A stretch of DNA of 26,993 nt from an uncultured Veillonella sp. (GCA_900550175.1 URQX01000009.1:1-26993); one strand, 5' to 3'. Positions 1-7,104 are shown, counted from the first letter of the stretch. A program made the numbers and translations. Notes: a model not told the origin generated them from the letters alone.

Positions 1-55
1 AAATGCGGTAGGTCGGGCAACCGGCGCGGGGGTTCAAATCCCTCCTCCTCTGCCA
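1..55 (+). tRNA. tRNA-Ser, 3' part only
   Basis: Only the 3' part lies in the window. A T-arm with loop TTCAAAT is closed by five pairs (one G-U), followed by acceptor strand CTCCTCT, discriminator G and an encoded CCA at 53-55. Upstream of the T-arm a long variable arm folds as GTCGG-GCAA-CCGGC, so this is a class II tRNA (Ser, Leu or bacterial Tyr). G at position 73 favours Ser, because Leu and Tyr normally carry A. The anticodon is outside the window. The 3' end is the integration target of the island that follows. Confidence 0.8.
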
Positions 56-179
56 ACTTTTCAAGCGTTGCTCTATGATTGCGTATGCTATCGTAGGGCG
101 TTTTTTATTAGGGTTTATCTGCTTTATCGGTGTTCCTAGATATCGTATGATATCGTAATAAATCCACCGTTCTGCCCCT
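48..179 (+). repeat. attL: left direct repeat of the island
   Basis: This repeat starts in the last 8 nt of the tRNA and is nearly identical to 8344-8475. The first 45 bp (48-92) are perfect. One G/A mismatch follows at 93, then 55 more identical bases to 148, then a decaying tail. The perfect part is presumably the recombination core, and integration keeps the tRNA 3' end intact. Confidence 0.85.
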
Positions 180-263
180 TTTTTGCCCCTTTTTTAGGGC
201 ATTCGAAATATAAGGAAATACTAGCCTCACTTAGCATAATACCCTCTTTTCTTGCCCCTTTTT
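173..263 (+). repeat. TGCCCCTTTTT repeats, likely integrase arm sites (left)
   Basis: Three copies start at 173, 184 and 253. The first two are 11 bp apart. The same word occurs twice, again 11 bp apart, just after the integrase gene (8264 and 8275). Short direct repeats at both ends of an element are typical of arm-type binding sites for tyrosine integrases. That function is inferred. Confidence 0.45.
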
Positions 264-310
264 ATGGGGTCGGAAAACTTGGGAAATACTCCAACTCCAT
301 ATAATCACCT

Positions 311-354
311 CTAGCCCTCTCTTGATGCTGATCAACATTAAGAGGGGCTTTTAT
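311..354 (+). terminator. Rightward intrinsic terminator downstream of the tRNA
   Basis: AGCCC (313-317) and CTCTT pair with AAGAGGGGCT (340-349) with one bulged T, followed by TTTT. It would stop transcription coming out of the tRNA before it enters the island. Confidence 0.5.
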
Positions 355-570
355 ATGTTTGGATATGTTAAGAAATAACCTTAACATTCCTTAACAATTA
401 TATGCACCCCTCTATAAAAATAACGTCATCATATGTCATCAAACACTTGAGCATTATATAAAAATAACCTTAACTTTTATTAACCTTATCTTTCCTTATC
501 AAAATAACTCAACTCAATAAAATGATGTCAACTTTTGACAACACCCCCGCATCACTCACAAGAGCATAAG

Positions 571-600
571 AAAACCCCTGCACCATGTAACGGTGAGGGG
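571..600 (-). terminator. Terminator of the leftward island operon
   Basis: On the minus strand CCCCT (596-600) and CACC (592-595) pair with GGTG (581-584) and AGGGG (575-579), with one bulged base, and TTTT follows. It lies about 260 nt beyond the last leftward gene. Confidence 0.65.
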
Positions 601-665
601 CTTAATTCTCAATAAACGCTTATCGCATCTCCTGCTATCCTATGCGTTTTAGTTATCAATTTTTC

Positions 666-712
666 ATTACTTCCGATAATGTATGCTTATTGGTACTAAT
701 TTCGGAAGTAAT
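666..712. repeat. 11-bp perfect inverted repeat
   Basis: ATTACTTCCGA (666-676) and TCGGAAGTAAT (702-712) are perfect complements around a 25-nt loop, with TTTTT after the right arm. It could be a weak rightward terminator, a transcript stabiliser after the last leftward gene, or a protein-binding site. Confidence 0.4.
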
Positions 713-860
713 TTTTCGCAAGAATGGCTTAACCATACGGATAATTAAACATTACCCAAACGCATGTATATTTGAGCCGTAATTTTATGTATATTTTGAT
801 TGTTTTATACGAATTTATCGGAATAATTATAATTTCTGTGTTGTTGTGTGGTGGTGTAAG

Positions 861-1412
861 CTACTCTCTGCCATTCTCATTTATAGCTAATTTTGCCTGT
901 TCCACGGTAGGTAAGTCTATCCCCTTTTCGAGTATTACTCCTATGATGCGGTGTGTTTTACCTCGTGAGGGTTCTCCCCTACCTCGTAGATACACCTCTA
1001 TTATATACATAATATCCTCAAAACGTAAGCCCTGCAGGCGGTACAACGTATCATATAACCACATTTCTATAAGTACGAGCTTAGCAAATTTACTCTGCCT
1101 ATCTTCTAGCGTTACGATCGTATCTGATATATCGTGCTTTTGATTAACCTGTACAGCAATATCTCCATACTTGGCCACGCCTGCATTAGCCTTGCAATTG
1201 TGAATGCTATCCCGTAGCTTTTCAATTTCTGCATTGAGTTTACTGTACCCATTCAGCGTAGCTCTAATTATCCCCTTAGAGGTAGCTTTATCACCGTTAA
1301 GGGTTATCGTACTAGGGGCAGTATAAACAGCGCTCACAGGGGTAATTTTGCGGTTCTTTTCCCTTAGATACTCCTGCTCCTCACGGTACGCCCTATACTC
1401 TTTTGCGTTCAT
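861..1412 (-). CDS. Unknown island protein, 183 aa, possibly an ArpU/DUF1492-like regulator
   Basis: This is the last gene of the leftward island operon. The ATG at 1412 is preferred because AGGGGG lies 4 nt upstream, whereas the longer frame starting at 1430 has no such site. The N-terminus is charged (repeated Tyr, Arg and Glu). Residues around 55-70 are heptad-like (LNAEIEKLRDSI) and could form a coiled coil, and the C-terminal third is helical with LYRLQGLRFEDIMYIIE. That layout loosely resembles small phage late-transcription regulators (ArpU/DUF1492 type), but the match is weak. In staphylococcal islands this position, far from int, often holds the small terminase or packaging-interference genes. 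I see no terminase HTH here, so the function is open. Confidence 0.7.
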   Translation of the reverse strand: MNAKEYRAYREEQEYLREKNRKITPVSAVYTAPSTITLNGDKATSKGIIRATLNGYSKLNAEIEKLRDSIHNCKANAGVAKYGDIAVQVNQKHDISDTIVTLEDRQSKFAKLVLIEMWLYDTLYRLQGLRFEDIMYIIEVYLRGRGEPSRGKTHRIIGVILEKGIDLPTVEQAKLAINENGRE

Positions 1413-1430
1413 ACAGCCCCCTACATTCAA

Positions 1431-1647
1431 CTAATAAATTTAATTCACAAAGAGGCAAGCATTGCACCTGCATGACCTCCGCCATTAATCACCATTCACA
1501 GTACCTTTTATCTAGCAAGTGTATCGAAAATTCCAAATCTAGGCGATTTTTGGGGTCTCGGCCACCGCATACTATCAAAAGTCGCTGAAAGAACCTATTA
1601 ACATTTGACCTATCTATATACTATTAACGAATAGACATTATTAATAT
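1431..1647. other. 217-nt gap in an otherwise packed operon
   Basis: No gene is called here. The stretch contains a GC-richer patch at about 1545-1580, unlike its AT-rich surroundings. Only very short frames (about 16-20 codons) are seen on the minus strand. It could be a control or packaging site, or the remains of a lost gene. Confidence 0.35.
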
Positions 1648-1830
1648 TTATTTTTCCATTGTAAAACCATTGTACCACTCGGTATAGGCGTACTCTATCT
1701 CTTCCTCTGTTGGCTTTCGGTTATACACTTTTGTGAGGGTAATCTTTGGTGGCATCTTAGGAATATCATTAAAGTACAACTCTACGAGCCACCGTGTACG
1801 ATCAATACGCTCTATTTTCCATTTCTCCAT
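1648..1830 (-). CDS. Small unknown island protein, 60 aa
   Basis: A small, charged, Trp- and Tyr-rich protein with no motif I recognise and no signal peptide or membrane segment. The start is supported by the recurring island ribosome binding site TAGGGGGC, 7 nt upstream of the ATG at 1830. Its stop lies before the 217-nt gap. The C-terminal half reads as an acidic helix (PTEEEIEYAY). Small genes between the replication module and the island end are commonly accessory or helper-phage-interference genes in satellites, but that is positional inference only. Confidence 0.65.
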   Translation of the reverse strand: MEKWKIERIDRTRWLVELYFNDIPKMPPKITLTKVYNRKPTEEEIEYAYTEWYNGFTMEK

Positions 1831-1842
1831 AATATGCGCCCC

Positions 1843-2130
1843 CTACCATTCACTAAACTGTATCGGATGTACCTCTATGAAATAGCCACCTCGCTCGGGT
1901 TTTACTGTCATTATTATTTCTTGTGATAAGTTCTTTTCATTTAACAACGCTATAACACGGCTCAATATGGTTAGTTGCTTTGGATCAGCCACGCAAGCAT
2001 ACACGCTATAAGGTACTGTACTGTTTATCATGGTTTTAATTTGATGAATAATACCACGCATATGCGTTACTCTATAGTATTTTATAGCCTTTTCGTAATC
2101 ATCTATAAAGCGCTCTCTTGTTGTACTCAT
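1843..2130 (-). CDS. Small unknown island protein, 95 aa
   Basis: A soluble, basic N-terminus (residues 1-40, likely helical) is followed by a mixed region and a C-terminal strand-like segment (GGYFIEVHPIQF). AAAGGAA lies about 10 nt upstream of the ATG at 2130. Spacing to the next gene is 12 nt, so it is cotranscribed with both neighbours. No family is recognised. The ending resembles that of the neighbour at 2146-2343, whose C-terminus is also a short beta-like stretch after VTPIPASGK, so the two may share a fold. I would not press this. Confidence 0.65.
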   Translation of the reverse strand: MSTTRERFIDDYEKAIKYYRVTHMRGIIHQIKTMINSTVPYSVYACVADPKQLTILSRVIALLNEKNLSQEIIMTVKPERGGYFIEVHPIQFSEW

Positions 2131-2145
2131 CTGTATATTTCCTTT

Positions 2146-2343
2146 CTAGTACTTTTTAAGGGATACTAAATACCGAATTTTACCGCTCGCAGGGATAGGC
2201 GTTACCTGCATCTCAATATTGCTTAGTTGTGCATCTAATCGTTTCGCTATTGCATTAACCTCAGTTAGCGAAGAGTATTCTACAAAGCAGTATCTAGCGT
2301 AATCATCACAAATAAATCTATGAACTCTTTCATCTTTCAACAT
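2146..2343 (-). CDS. Small unknown island protein, 65 aa
   Basis: The first small gene after the replication module. AAAGGA lies about 10 nt upstream of the ATG at 2343. The protein is soluble, with a predicted helix around residues 25-42 (SLTEVNAIAKRLDAQL) flanked by strand-like ends, a ferredoxin-like beta-alpha-beta pattern. Two Cys (12 and 19) are not in a CxxC spacing. No function is recognised. It is followed after 15 nt by the 95-aa gene, so these small genes form one transcription unit. Confidence 0.6.
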   Translation of the reverse strand: MLKDERVHRFICDDYARYCFVEYSSLTEVNAIAKRLDAQLSNIEMQVTPIPASGKIRYLVSLKKY

Positions 2344-2419
2344 GTCTATATATCCTTTCTATCATTCACAAGCCCCCTTTACTAAAAATCGAGGAGAAAA
2401 AAGTTGCATTGTGCCTGCT

Positions 2420-2635
2420 TTTAGTCACAGATACCGTTACGCTTTTTGATATTCTCTGATAACCTATGCGAACATATTGCGCTCTTGTAACTTTTGTGAC
2501 CTCTTTTTTCAACAAATTATATATATATATATATTTATTTATTTATAATATTATTTGTAAAATAGGTTACAGAAGTTACATACAGTAAAATAGGGGTTTT
2601 TGTGAGTATTTTTTAGTCACGAAATTGGTTACTTT
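2420..2635. other. Candidate replication origin with iterons around an AT-rich core
   Basis: This lies in the 305-nt gap (2344-2648) directly after the helicase gene. An AT-only core (about 2514-2554, with a TA run) is flanked by an imperfect 18-bp inverted repeat, 2485-2502 (TTGTAACTTTTGTGACCT) and 2564-2581, with 15 of 18 positions matching. Outside these are two copies of GTCAC-N7-GTTAC (2424-2440 and 2616-2632). SaPI origins have iterons plus an AT-rich region next to rep, and this has the same layout. Function is inferred. Confidence 0.5.
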
Positions 2636-2648
2636 ATCGGCACAAATA

Positions 2649-4073
2649 CTATTTTTCGGTTACGGGTTGCCATGCTTTATATGGTTTTGTACTCGCTTTT
2701 CCTCTGACTGTTTTCTCATTGGTATACCCTAGCGCTTTCATGCGCTTATTAAATTTATGTTTTCCCGTATACTTATATCCACACTCTACCGCCCAACGTT
2801 GATATATTTCATATAGCTCTTTAGCTCGTACATCTTTAACGGACTGTAATATATTGATATCCTCGTCACAACCTAATTCAGAACCATATACAGGTGTTAT
2901 TTGTACCTCTCCATTATCGATATCATCTAAGAATTGAGCTACTTGATCGTTCTCTTTAATGTATGATGCGGTGAGGGCTGTTACTCTAGGCGGTTCAGTA
3001 AATGCACCTTGTGAGCGTAAACGCCGTAAGCCCTCTAAGGCTCTGTTAAGTAATACAGTTAGGCCACCGCTCTTTATAATTTCCCTCACAATATGAGGCG
3101 TAGCAATAGCAGTATTACGAATGCGATTAGTCATAGGTATAATCACAAGCCTATCTTTCATACCTGTAGAGGTATCATAAATACGAGGTATTGTATTACA
3201 ACTAAAGAAAAGCTTTGCGTGTGGTTTATAGCTATACGGCTTTAGATGCTTAGGCTCTACTATGATCGTATCGCCTGTTACAATTTTCTTTAAACTAGCC
3301 GTATTTAATACGTCCGTACTCTCGATATCGTCGCCGATATTAGCATATTTGCCAACAATCTCGGCCAATCTAAATTGGCTCGCCCCTATATCAATTAGGG
3401 CAATATTGGATACATTATTTTCAGTCAGTAGGCTTGTGAGTAGTTGCAGGAATGAGCTTTTTCCGTTACCGCCCTCGCCGTACAAGATAAAGAACTTTTG
3501 AGCGAATGTATTATTCACAAGGCAATAGCCTACTACCTCGTATATAAACCGCATCATGTCCTCATCATCTTCTTGGCCACCGAATAGATTAAACATGAAT
3601 GTGTCTAGTTGATCATGCTCTACTAAATCGGGGTTATACTCAACGTTTGTCATGCGTGTTGTAGTTACGGTGCTAGGGCTTTTCTCTAGTACCGCATCAT
3701 GTTCCACATCATACAGCGCATTGTTAAATGCGATAATGTTAGTATCGATAAAGGGCAGTACTCGAGCGGTGGCCTTAATGTATTTTAAGGTTTCGCTCAT
3801 TTTACCCGAGGGTACTTCTATATCATCGGTAATATTAAAAATCATGTTATGTAGAGGCGCATCACCGTTCACATCTAGCGCCTCGTACACCCCATACAAC
3901 GGGTTATAACTGTATAAGGGTGTTGTGAGTGCCTCATTATGGTTCATGGTATCCGTTTGTTTAATGTGTACGATATTGTATCGCTCCTTGATATACTCAC
4001 CTAACTTTTTAGGAAGTATCGTACCTTTTTCATTGGTAAACTCCCATGTATCCGCTTTAACATTTTTCCCCAT
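2649..4073 (-). CDS. D5/SF3-type replicative helicase (phage/plasmid primase P4-family C-terminal type)
   Basis: A superfamily 3 helicase that would melt the island's own origin and drive its replication. The Walker A motif GEGGNGKSS is at residues 199-207, a Walker B-like YANIGDDIE at 243-251, the SF3 motif C stretch KLFFSCNTIPRI at 287-298, and a probable arginine finger at R308 (MKDRLVIIP). The N-terminal about 190 residues match a D5_N layout (FNNALYDVE near 116-124). A C-terminal region after about 400 probably forms a winged helix. Its 474 aa suit a helicase without a fused primase, and the primase is the separate gene just upstream (8-nt gap). The start follows GGGGG at 4 nt. Phage satellites and integrated plasmids both carry such proteins. 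Confidence 0.92.
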   Translation of the reverse strand: MGKNVKADTWEFTNEKGTILPKKLGEYIKERYNIVHIKQTDTMNHNEALTTPLYSYNPLYGVYEALDVNGDAPLHNMIFNITDDIEVPSGKMSETLKYIKATARVLPFIDTNIIAFNNALYDVEHDAVLEKSPSTVTTTRMTNVEYNPDLVEHDQLDTFMFNLFGGQEDDEDMMRFIYEVVGYCLVNNTFAQKFFILYGEGGNGKSSFLQLLTSLLTENNVSNIALIDIGASQFRLAEIVGKYANIGDDIESTDVLNTASLKKIVTGDTIIVEPKHLKPYSYKPHAKLFFSCNTIPRIYDTSTGMKDRLVIIPMTNRIRNTAIATPHIVREIIKSGGLTVLLNRALEGLRRLRSQGAFTEPPRVTALTASYIKENDQVAQFLDDIDNGEVQITPVYGSELGCDEDINILQSVKDVRAKELYEIYQRWAVECGYKYTGKHKFNKRMKALGYTNEKTVRGKASTKPYKAWQPVTEK

Positions 4074-4081
4074 ATATCCCC

Positions 4082-5104
4082 CTAATCATAAAAACTATTG
4101 ATAAATTCTTGTTGCGCTAGTCTATCCGCCTCTTTACGCCTACGGTCTAAATGCGCTATAACGTGGCGTATTGTGAGTACCCTATAATACATCGGGTTAT
4201 GTCCTGTATTGCCTACTTGCCATTTATCCCGTTTCGCTAAGGCGGAAAGACAAAAGATATCGTGCATCTTTTGCGCATCGCCCCTGCACCACATATATAA
4301 GATTGAAAGTAAACCCGCATCAGCTCGTGAGGCATCTCCCCCATAGTCGGAAAGGTCGCCCTCACAAAATAGCCTTGTGAATTTATCGCCTTGCCTGCTG
4401 TTCTTGATGCGGTTAATTACGCCTAATAATTCTATTTCTAGATATACAGGCTCTAGGCTAATACCATTAAGCGCCTCGCCTGCATCGCTTTGGCCATTAT
4501 CTGCATTATCGATAGAAAAGGTATCGAATAGCGTTTGTATAGCATCTTGCCGATATGGAATATACTCACAATCTGCCACGCCCTGCACTCTGTTTCCCGT
4601 CATGGTAAAGTATCGCCCTTGTGAGTACATCTCGAACCCTAGAGGGCTATTTTTAACGCTTTGAGGGGTATCACCTTTCACAATGATATGTAACCCTGTA
4701 CCCGAGGGGCTGTACTCTGTATACGATGCGCATTCAATAAATACCTGCATGGCCAACTCATCAATCGCACCATTTTCTACATGGTGATCTAGGTCTATCC
4801 CTGTAAATGGCGTACCGTCAAAATGAAAGCCTAACCCGTCATATTGTCCTGTTTTAAGCGCCTCTATAGCCTGCTTAAATGTACCGCATACGCTTTGGCT
4901 GTTCCCCTGCTTGTGAGTTATCGGGCTGTATGGTATCTTGCCTTTTCTCACAAGCCAATTACAGTATTTACGCATTTCAAGCGGTATATTATAATAATGA
5001 CAAAGGTCGCCTTTATCGCCTTGTGAGTGGCTAGAGGTACCTCGCTTTTCCACGCTCATGATGTTACCCGCATCATGGGCGCTTTTATTTTGCCTATTTT
5101 CCAT
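4082..5104 (-). CDS. Primase-polymerase of the phage NrS-1 polymerase type
   Basis: Makes primers, and possibly DNA, for island replication together with the helicase encoded next. Residues 85-170 carry the archaeo-eukaryotic primase/PrimPol-like core: YDGLGFHF, then GIDLDHH at 102-108 with catalytic-type acids D104 and D106, SPSGTGLHI at 132-140 and GRYFTMTG at 163-170. An upstream CNWLVRKGKIPYSP segment is also typical of the family. The ATG at 5104 is chosen because GAGGAG is 7 nt upstream, whereas the frame could extend to a TTG at 5122. It overlaps the upstream gene by 11 nt, suggesting translational coupling. The first about 35 residues are low-complexity and polar. Confidence 0.88.
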   Translation of the reverse strand: MENRQNKSAHDAGNIMSVEKRGTSSHSQGDKGDLCHYYNIPLEMRKYCNWLVRKGKIPYSPITHKQGNSQSVCGTFKQAIEALKTGQYDGLGFHFDGTPFTGIDLDHHVENGAIDELAMQVFIECASYTEYSPSGTGLHIIVKGDTPQSVKNSPLGFEMYSQGRYFTMTGNRVQGVADCEYIPYRQDAIQTLFDTFSIDNADNGQSDAGEALNGISLEPVYLEIELLGVINRIKNSRQGDKFTRLFCEGDLSDYGGDASRADAGLLSILYMWCRGDAQKMHDIFCLSALAKRDKWQVGNTGHNPMYYRVLTIRHVIAHLDRRRKEADRLAQQEFINSFYD

Positions 5105-5375
5105 ATGCTCGCTCCTCTTCAATTAAGGCATCTATCTGTTTTTGTACGTTATTCACAGCGCCAAAGATAATCTCTGATAAATACGCTCCGTAAATATCTA
5201 GGTGGTTTACTGTAGGCGTTAACTCATCTCCGCATAATGCGTTACCTTTCTTTTCTAGGCCTGTGAGTGTATTTGTACAATCACCGATTAACATATCTGT
5301 ACGCTCTAACAGTTCATTTAAGTAAGACATTTCGCATTTAATACTCACTAATGTGTTTAACGTTTCCGCGTTCAT
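5094..5375 (-). CDS. Small unknown island protein, 93 aa
   Basis: A soluble, mostly helical, acidic protein with Leu-rich heptads at residues 14-35 and 65-90, so coiled-coil dimerisation is plausible. AGGGGGC lies 4 nt upstream of the ATG at 5375, the same unusual ribosome binding site as three other island genes. Its 3' end overlaps the primase-polymerase start by 11 nt, so the two are probably coupled and it may assist replication initiation. No family is recognised. Confidence 0.65.
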   Translation of the reverse strand: MNAETLNTLVSIKCEMSYLNELLERTDMLIGDCTNTLTGLEKKGNALCGDELTPTVNHLDIYGAYLSEIIFGAVNNVQKQIDALIEEERAYGK

Positions 5376-5384
5376 GATTGCCCC

Positions 5385-5618
5385 CTATTTTAAACTTTCC
5401 ATATCTTTAGACTTTAGAAATTCCATAAATAGCTCTACATTCACAAGAGTTAGATTATGGCTAATTCGTGTTACGCCTGCTTTAAATTCTTCTGTGAGTA
5501 GCATCTCATTAATAAATTTCCCTACCGCTGTACGAGATAGGTTAAACAGTAATGTCAGTTGTTTAGGCTGTGCCATAATTGGCGTTACTGTAAATTGTGT
5601 TGTTTCTAGCTGTTGCAT
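5385..5618 (-). CDS. Small HTH protein, candidate excisionase or DUF771-like
   Basis: 77 aa. After a beta-like start (TQFTVTPIM), residues 18-40 (PKQLTLLFNLSRTAVGKFIN) read as a helix-turn-helix. Then comes a strand/wing region (VTRISHNLTLVN) and a final helix ending FMEFLKSKD. That architecture is seen in DUF771 and excisionase-like phage proteins, where the final helix follows a winged segment. AAAGGA lies about 9 nt upstream of the ATG. It sits among early leftward genes, the usual place for xis in satellites. Identification rests on fold-like pattern only. Confidence 0.6.
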   Translation of the reverse strand: MQQLETTQFTVTPIMAQPKQLTLLFNLSRTAVGKFINEMLLTEEFKAGVTRISHNLTLVNVELFMEFLKSKDMESLK

Positions 5619-5649
5619 ACAAATTTATCCTTTCCCCGAGAAAAACAAT

Positions 5650-5907
5650 TCATTTATTTCGCCTGTACGGGCGTTTTGAGTATCGTCTTGATAGATTATA
5701 CCTAAGAATATTTTTATCTATGGTAGCATTCACAATACCCGCATCAATTTCGATTTTCCCATAATAATATATGGCCACATTTTGAAACCGAAACGCATTA
5801 TAAAATATTACGTTACTAGATGAGTATCGAGGCTCGTATGACCCTCTCATATCAAACCGTTTAGGAGTACCTGTAAAGCCCCCTACCTTGTGAGCGATGC
5901 AACCCAT
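5650..5907 (-). CDS. Doubtful small island protein, up to 85 aa
   Basis: An open frame in the operon between the Cro-like gene and the HTH gene. It is basic and Tyr-rich, with an Arg/Lys-rich tail (RRYSKRPYRRNK) that could bind nucleic acid. The start is unclear. The ATG at 5907 has no good ribosome binding site, and the recurring island TAGGGGGC motif occurs inside the frame (about 5873-5880) with no start codon at the right distance. An internal ATG at 5850 is another option. It may be real because otherwise this region is empty, but the evidence is thin. Confidence 0.35.
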   Translation of the reverse strand: MGCIAHKVGGFTGTPKRFDMRGSYEPRYSSSNVIFYNAFRFQNVAIYYYGKIEIDAGIVNATIDKNILRYNLSRRYSKRPYRRNK

Positions 5908-5982
5908 AATGGGTAGAGTGTGATTATATGATTAAAAACTATATGGATCACATTCACTCACAATATGATGCGGTTATACTCC

Positions 5983-6192
5983 TTAGAAAAATAACTCATC
6001 TATTGTTAGCGTATATCCTAACTTTTCAGATAAGACATCTCTAATCTTAGCCATATCATCGGCAGTAAACACAGTACGTCCATTCTCTTTAGCGTTATAA
6101 GCTTGTGCAGTTATTCCCAATACTGCACCTGTTTCTCTTTGAGATAAACCGCATTGATTGCGCACACCAATTAATTTAGAATATCTTTTCAT
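5983..6192 (-). CDS. Cro/XRE-family regulator, first gene of the leftward operon
   Basis: 69 aa, nearly all helix-turn-helix: residues 6-45 (LIGVRNQCGLSQRETGAVLG, then ITAQAYNAKENGR) carry the XRE signature. AAGGTGGTGA lies 4 nt upstream of the ATG. It is divergent from the 243-aa repressor across a 132-bp operator region, the classical CI/Cro or SaPI Stl/Str arrangement. It probably competes for those operators to commit the island to excision and replication. Confidence 0.85.
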   Translation of the reverse strand: MKRYSKLIGVRNQCGLSQRETGAVLGITAQAYNAKENGRTVFTADDMAKIRDVLSEKLGYTLTIDELFF

Positions 6193-6206
6193 TTTCTCAC
6201 CACCTT

Positions 6207-6305
6207 ATTTTGTATTTCTAAATATCGACTTTGTAATTTTAGAATACATTATTTATTTTATTTTTGCAATACAAAATTGACATTTTAAATTATTTTAAAT
6301 AATAT
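6207..6305. promoter_or_regulatory. Divergent control region of the island switch
   Basis: Rightward promoter for the repressor: TTGACA (6277-6282), 17 nt, TAATAT (6300-6305), leaving a leader of only about 13 nt. Leftward promoter for the cro-like gene: TTGCAA (minus strand, about 6270-6265), 17 nt, TATTCT. Operator candidates are a perfect 10-bp inverted pair, ATTTTGTATT (6207-6216) and AATACAAAAT (6268-6277), plus a related inverted site TTTTAGAATACA (about 6237-6248). The outer pair overlaps both -35 regions or lies at the cro leader. Confidence 0.65.
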
Positions 6306-6324
6306 AAGGGTAAGAGGTGATTAT

Positions 6325-7056
6325 ATGATAATTTCTAATTTAAAAGGCATACTAGATGAAAGAGGGCTATCTCCCAATTTAGTTGTTAGCGAAACAGGCT
6401 TGCCTCGTTCTTTTATAGACGGTTTATACGAAAACAATTTAGATAGGATCACAACCAAAAATCTAAATAAATTATGTGAATACTTATCTGTATCACTTGA
6501 TACATTGTTATTTTTTGAGCCAATAGAAATATACATTCAAAATAAAGACGAGCAATATATAAGCTTTATTTCTCTTGTTAGCCAATTTCAAAATAGCGAG
6601 AGTAATAAAAAGAAATCTAAATTTAATTTTGATGACTACTTATATTTAGTTAGACCTACAATCTCGGAATATTCTACCAACTTTTTAATTAGCCACAACA
6701 AGCAAGAATATAAAATATCAGCAGGATACTACTTAGAGTTTACCGAAGATAGAGAACTCTGTGAGCAGTATATTTCTGTTGTATTTGTATTCGATAACGT
6801 AGATATTTTCAAAACCCTACCTAGAAGAGCTACAGCTCACTTCATAGTATGGCTACAATATTTATTCTTTGGCCACCTAAAAAGCATGGGCATAGGTTAT
6901 GACGGCTATGAACTCAATGGACTTCTAGCCGATATAAAAACATCGGTAAAACATAAGCACAATAACAATGAATACAACGAGATTATTCAAAAACTAAATC
7001 AATTAGAGGATAATCAAAAGAAAATCATAAGCAAGTTAAAGCTAACCGAAAACTAA
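6325..7056 (+). CDS. Island master repressor, HTH_XRE, Stl-like
   Basis: 243 aa. Residues 1-62 form a Cro/C1-type HTH (LKGILDERGLSPNLVVSETG, then LNKLCEYLSVSLDTLLFF). The C-terminal about 180 residues show none of the S24 peptidase features (no Ala-Gly cleavage site with a Ser/Lys dyad in context), so it is probably not a LexA/CI-type autoproteolytic repressor. The tail (QKLNQLEDNQKKIISKLK) is a likely coiled coil for oligomerisation. SaPI Stl repressors also lack an SOS-cleavable domain and are released by a helper-phage protein. A similar mechanism is a reasonable guess here. The start follows AAGAGGTGA at 4 nt. The gene is slightly more AT-rich than the integrase after it. Confidence 0.8.
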   Translation: MIISNLKGILDERGLSPNLVVSETGLPRSFIDGLYENNLDRITTKNLNKLCEYLSVSLDTLLFFEPIEIYIQNKDEQYISFISLVSQFQNSESNKKKSKFNFDDYLYLVRPTISEYSTNFLISHNKQEYKISAGYYLEFTEDRELCEQYISVVFVFDNVDIFKTLPRRATAHFIVWLQYLFFGHLKSMGIGYDGYELNGLLADIKTSVKHKHNNNEYNEIIQKLNQLEDNQKKIISKLKLTEN

Positions 7057-7104
7057 GGGTACTTCTTAACACATCAAACGCCTACCACAGAAAGGCGGTT
7101 CATT

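Larger units (their letters stand above)
56..860. other. Island left end, 805 nt without a convincing gene
   Basis: After the att repeat this stretch holds three TGCCCCTTTTT repeats (173, 184, 253) that may be integrase arm sites and a rightward terminator-like hairpin (313-349). It also has two copies each of TATAAAAATAAC (413, 457) and AATAACCTTAAC (374, 463), a TGTCAA-CTT-TTGACA palindrome (526-540), the terminator of the leftward operon (571-600) and an 11-bp inverted repeat (666-712). A 123-codon rightward reading frame at 772-1143 mostly overlaps the leftward gene below and has no clear ribosome binding site, so I do not call it. Confidence 0.6.

Noticed and set aside
173..263. TGCCCC repeats as the start of a CRISPR array
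   Set aside because: The units are short, lack regular spacers of about 30 nt, and recur at the other end of the island.
772..1143. A 123-codon rightward frame
   Set aside because: It mostly runs antisense to the better supported leftward gene (861-1412), and I see no ribosome binding site or recognisable protein.
861..1412. Small terminase subunit
   Set aside because: Position fits, but I find no terminase-type HTH or other signature.
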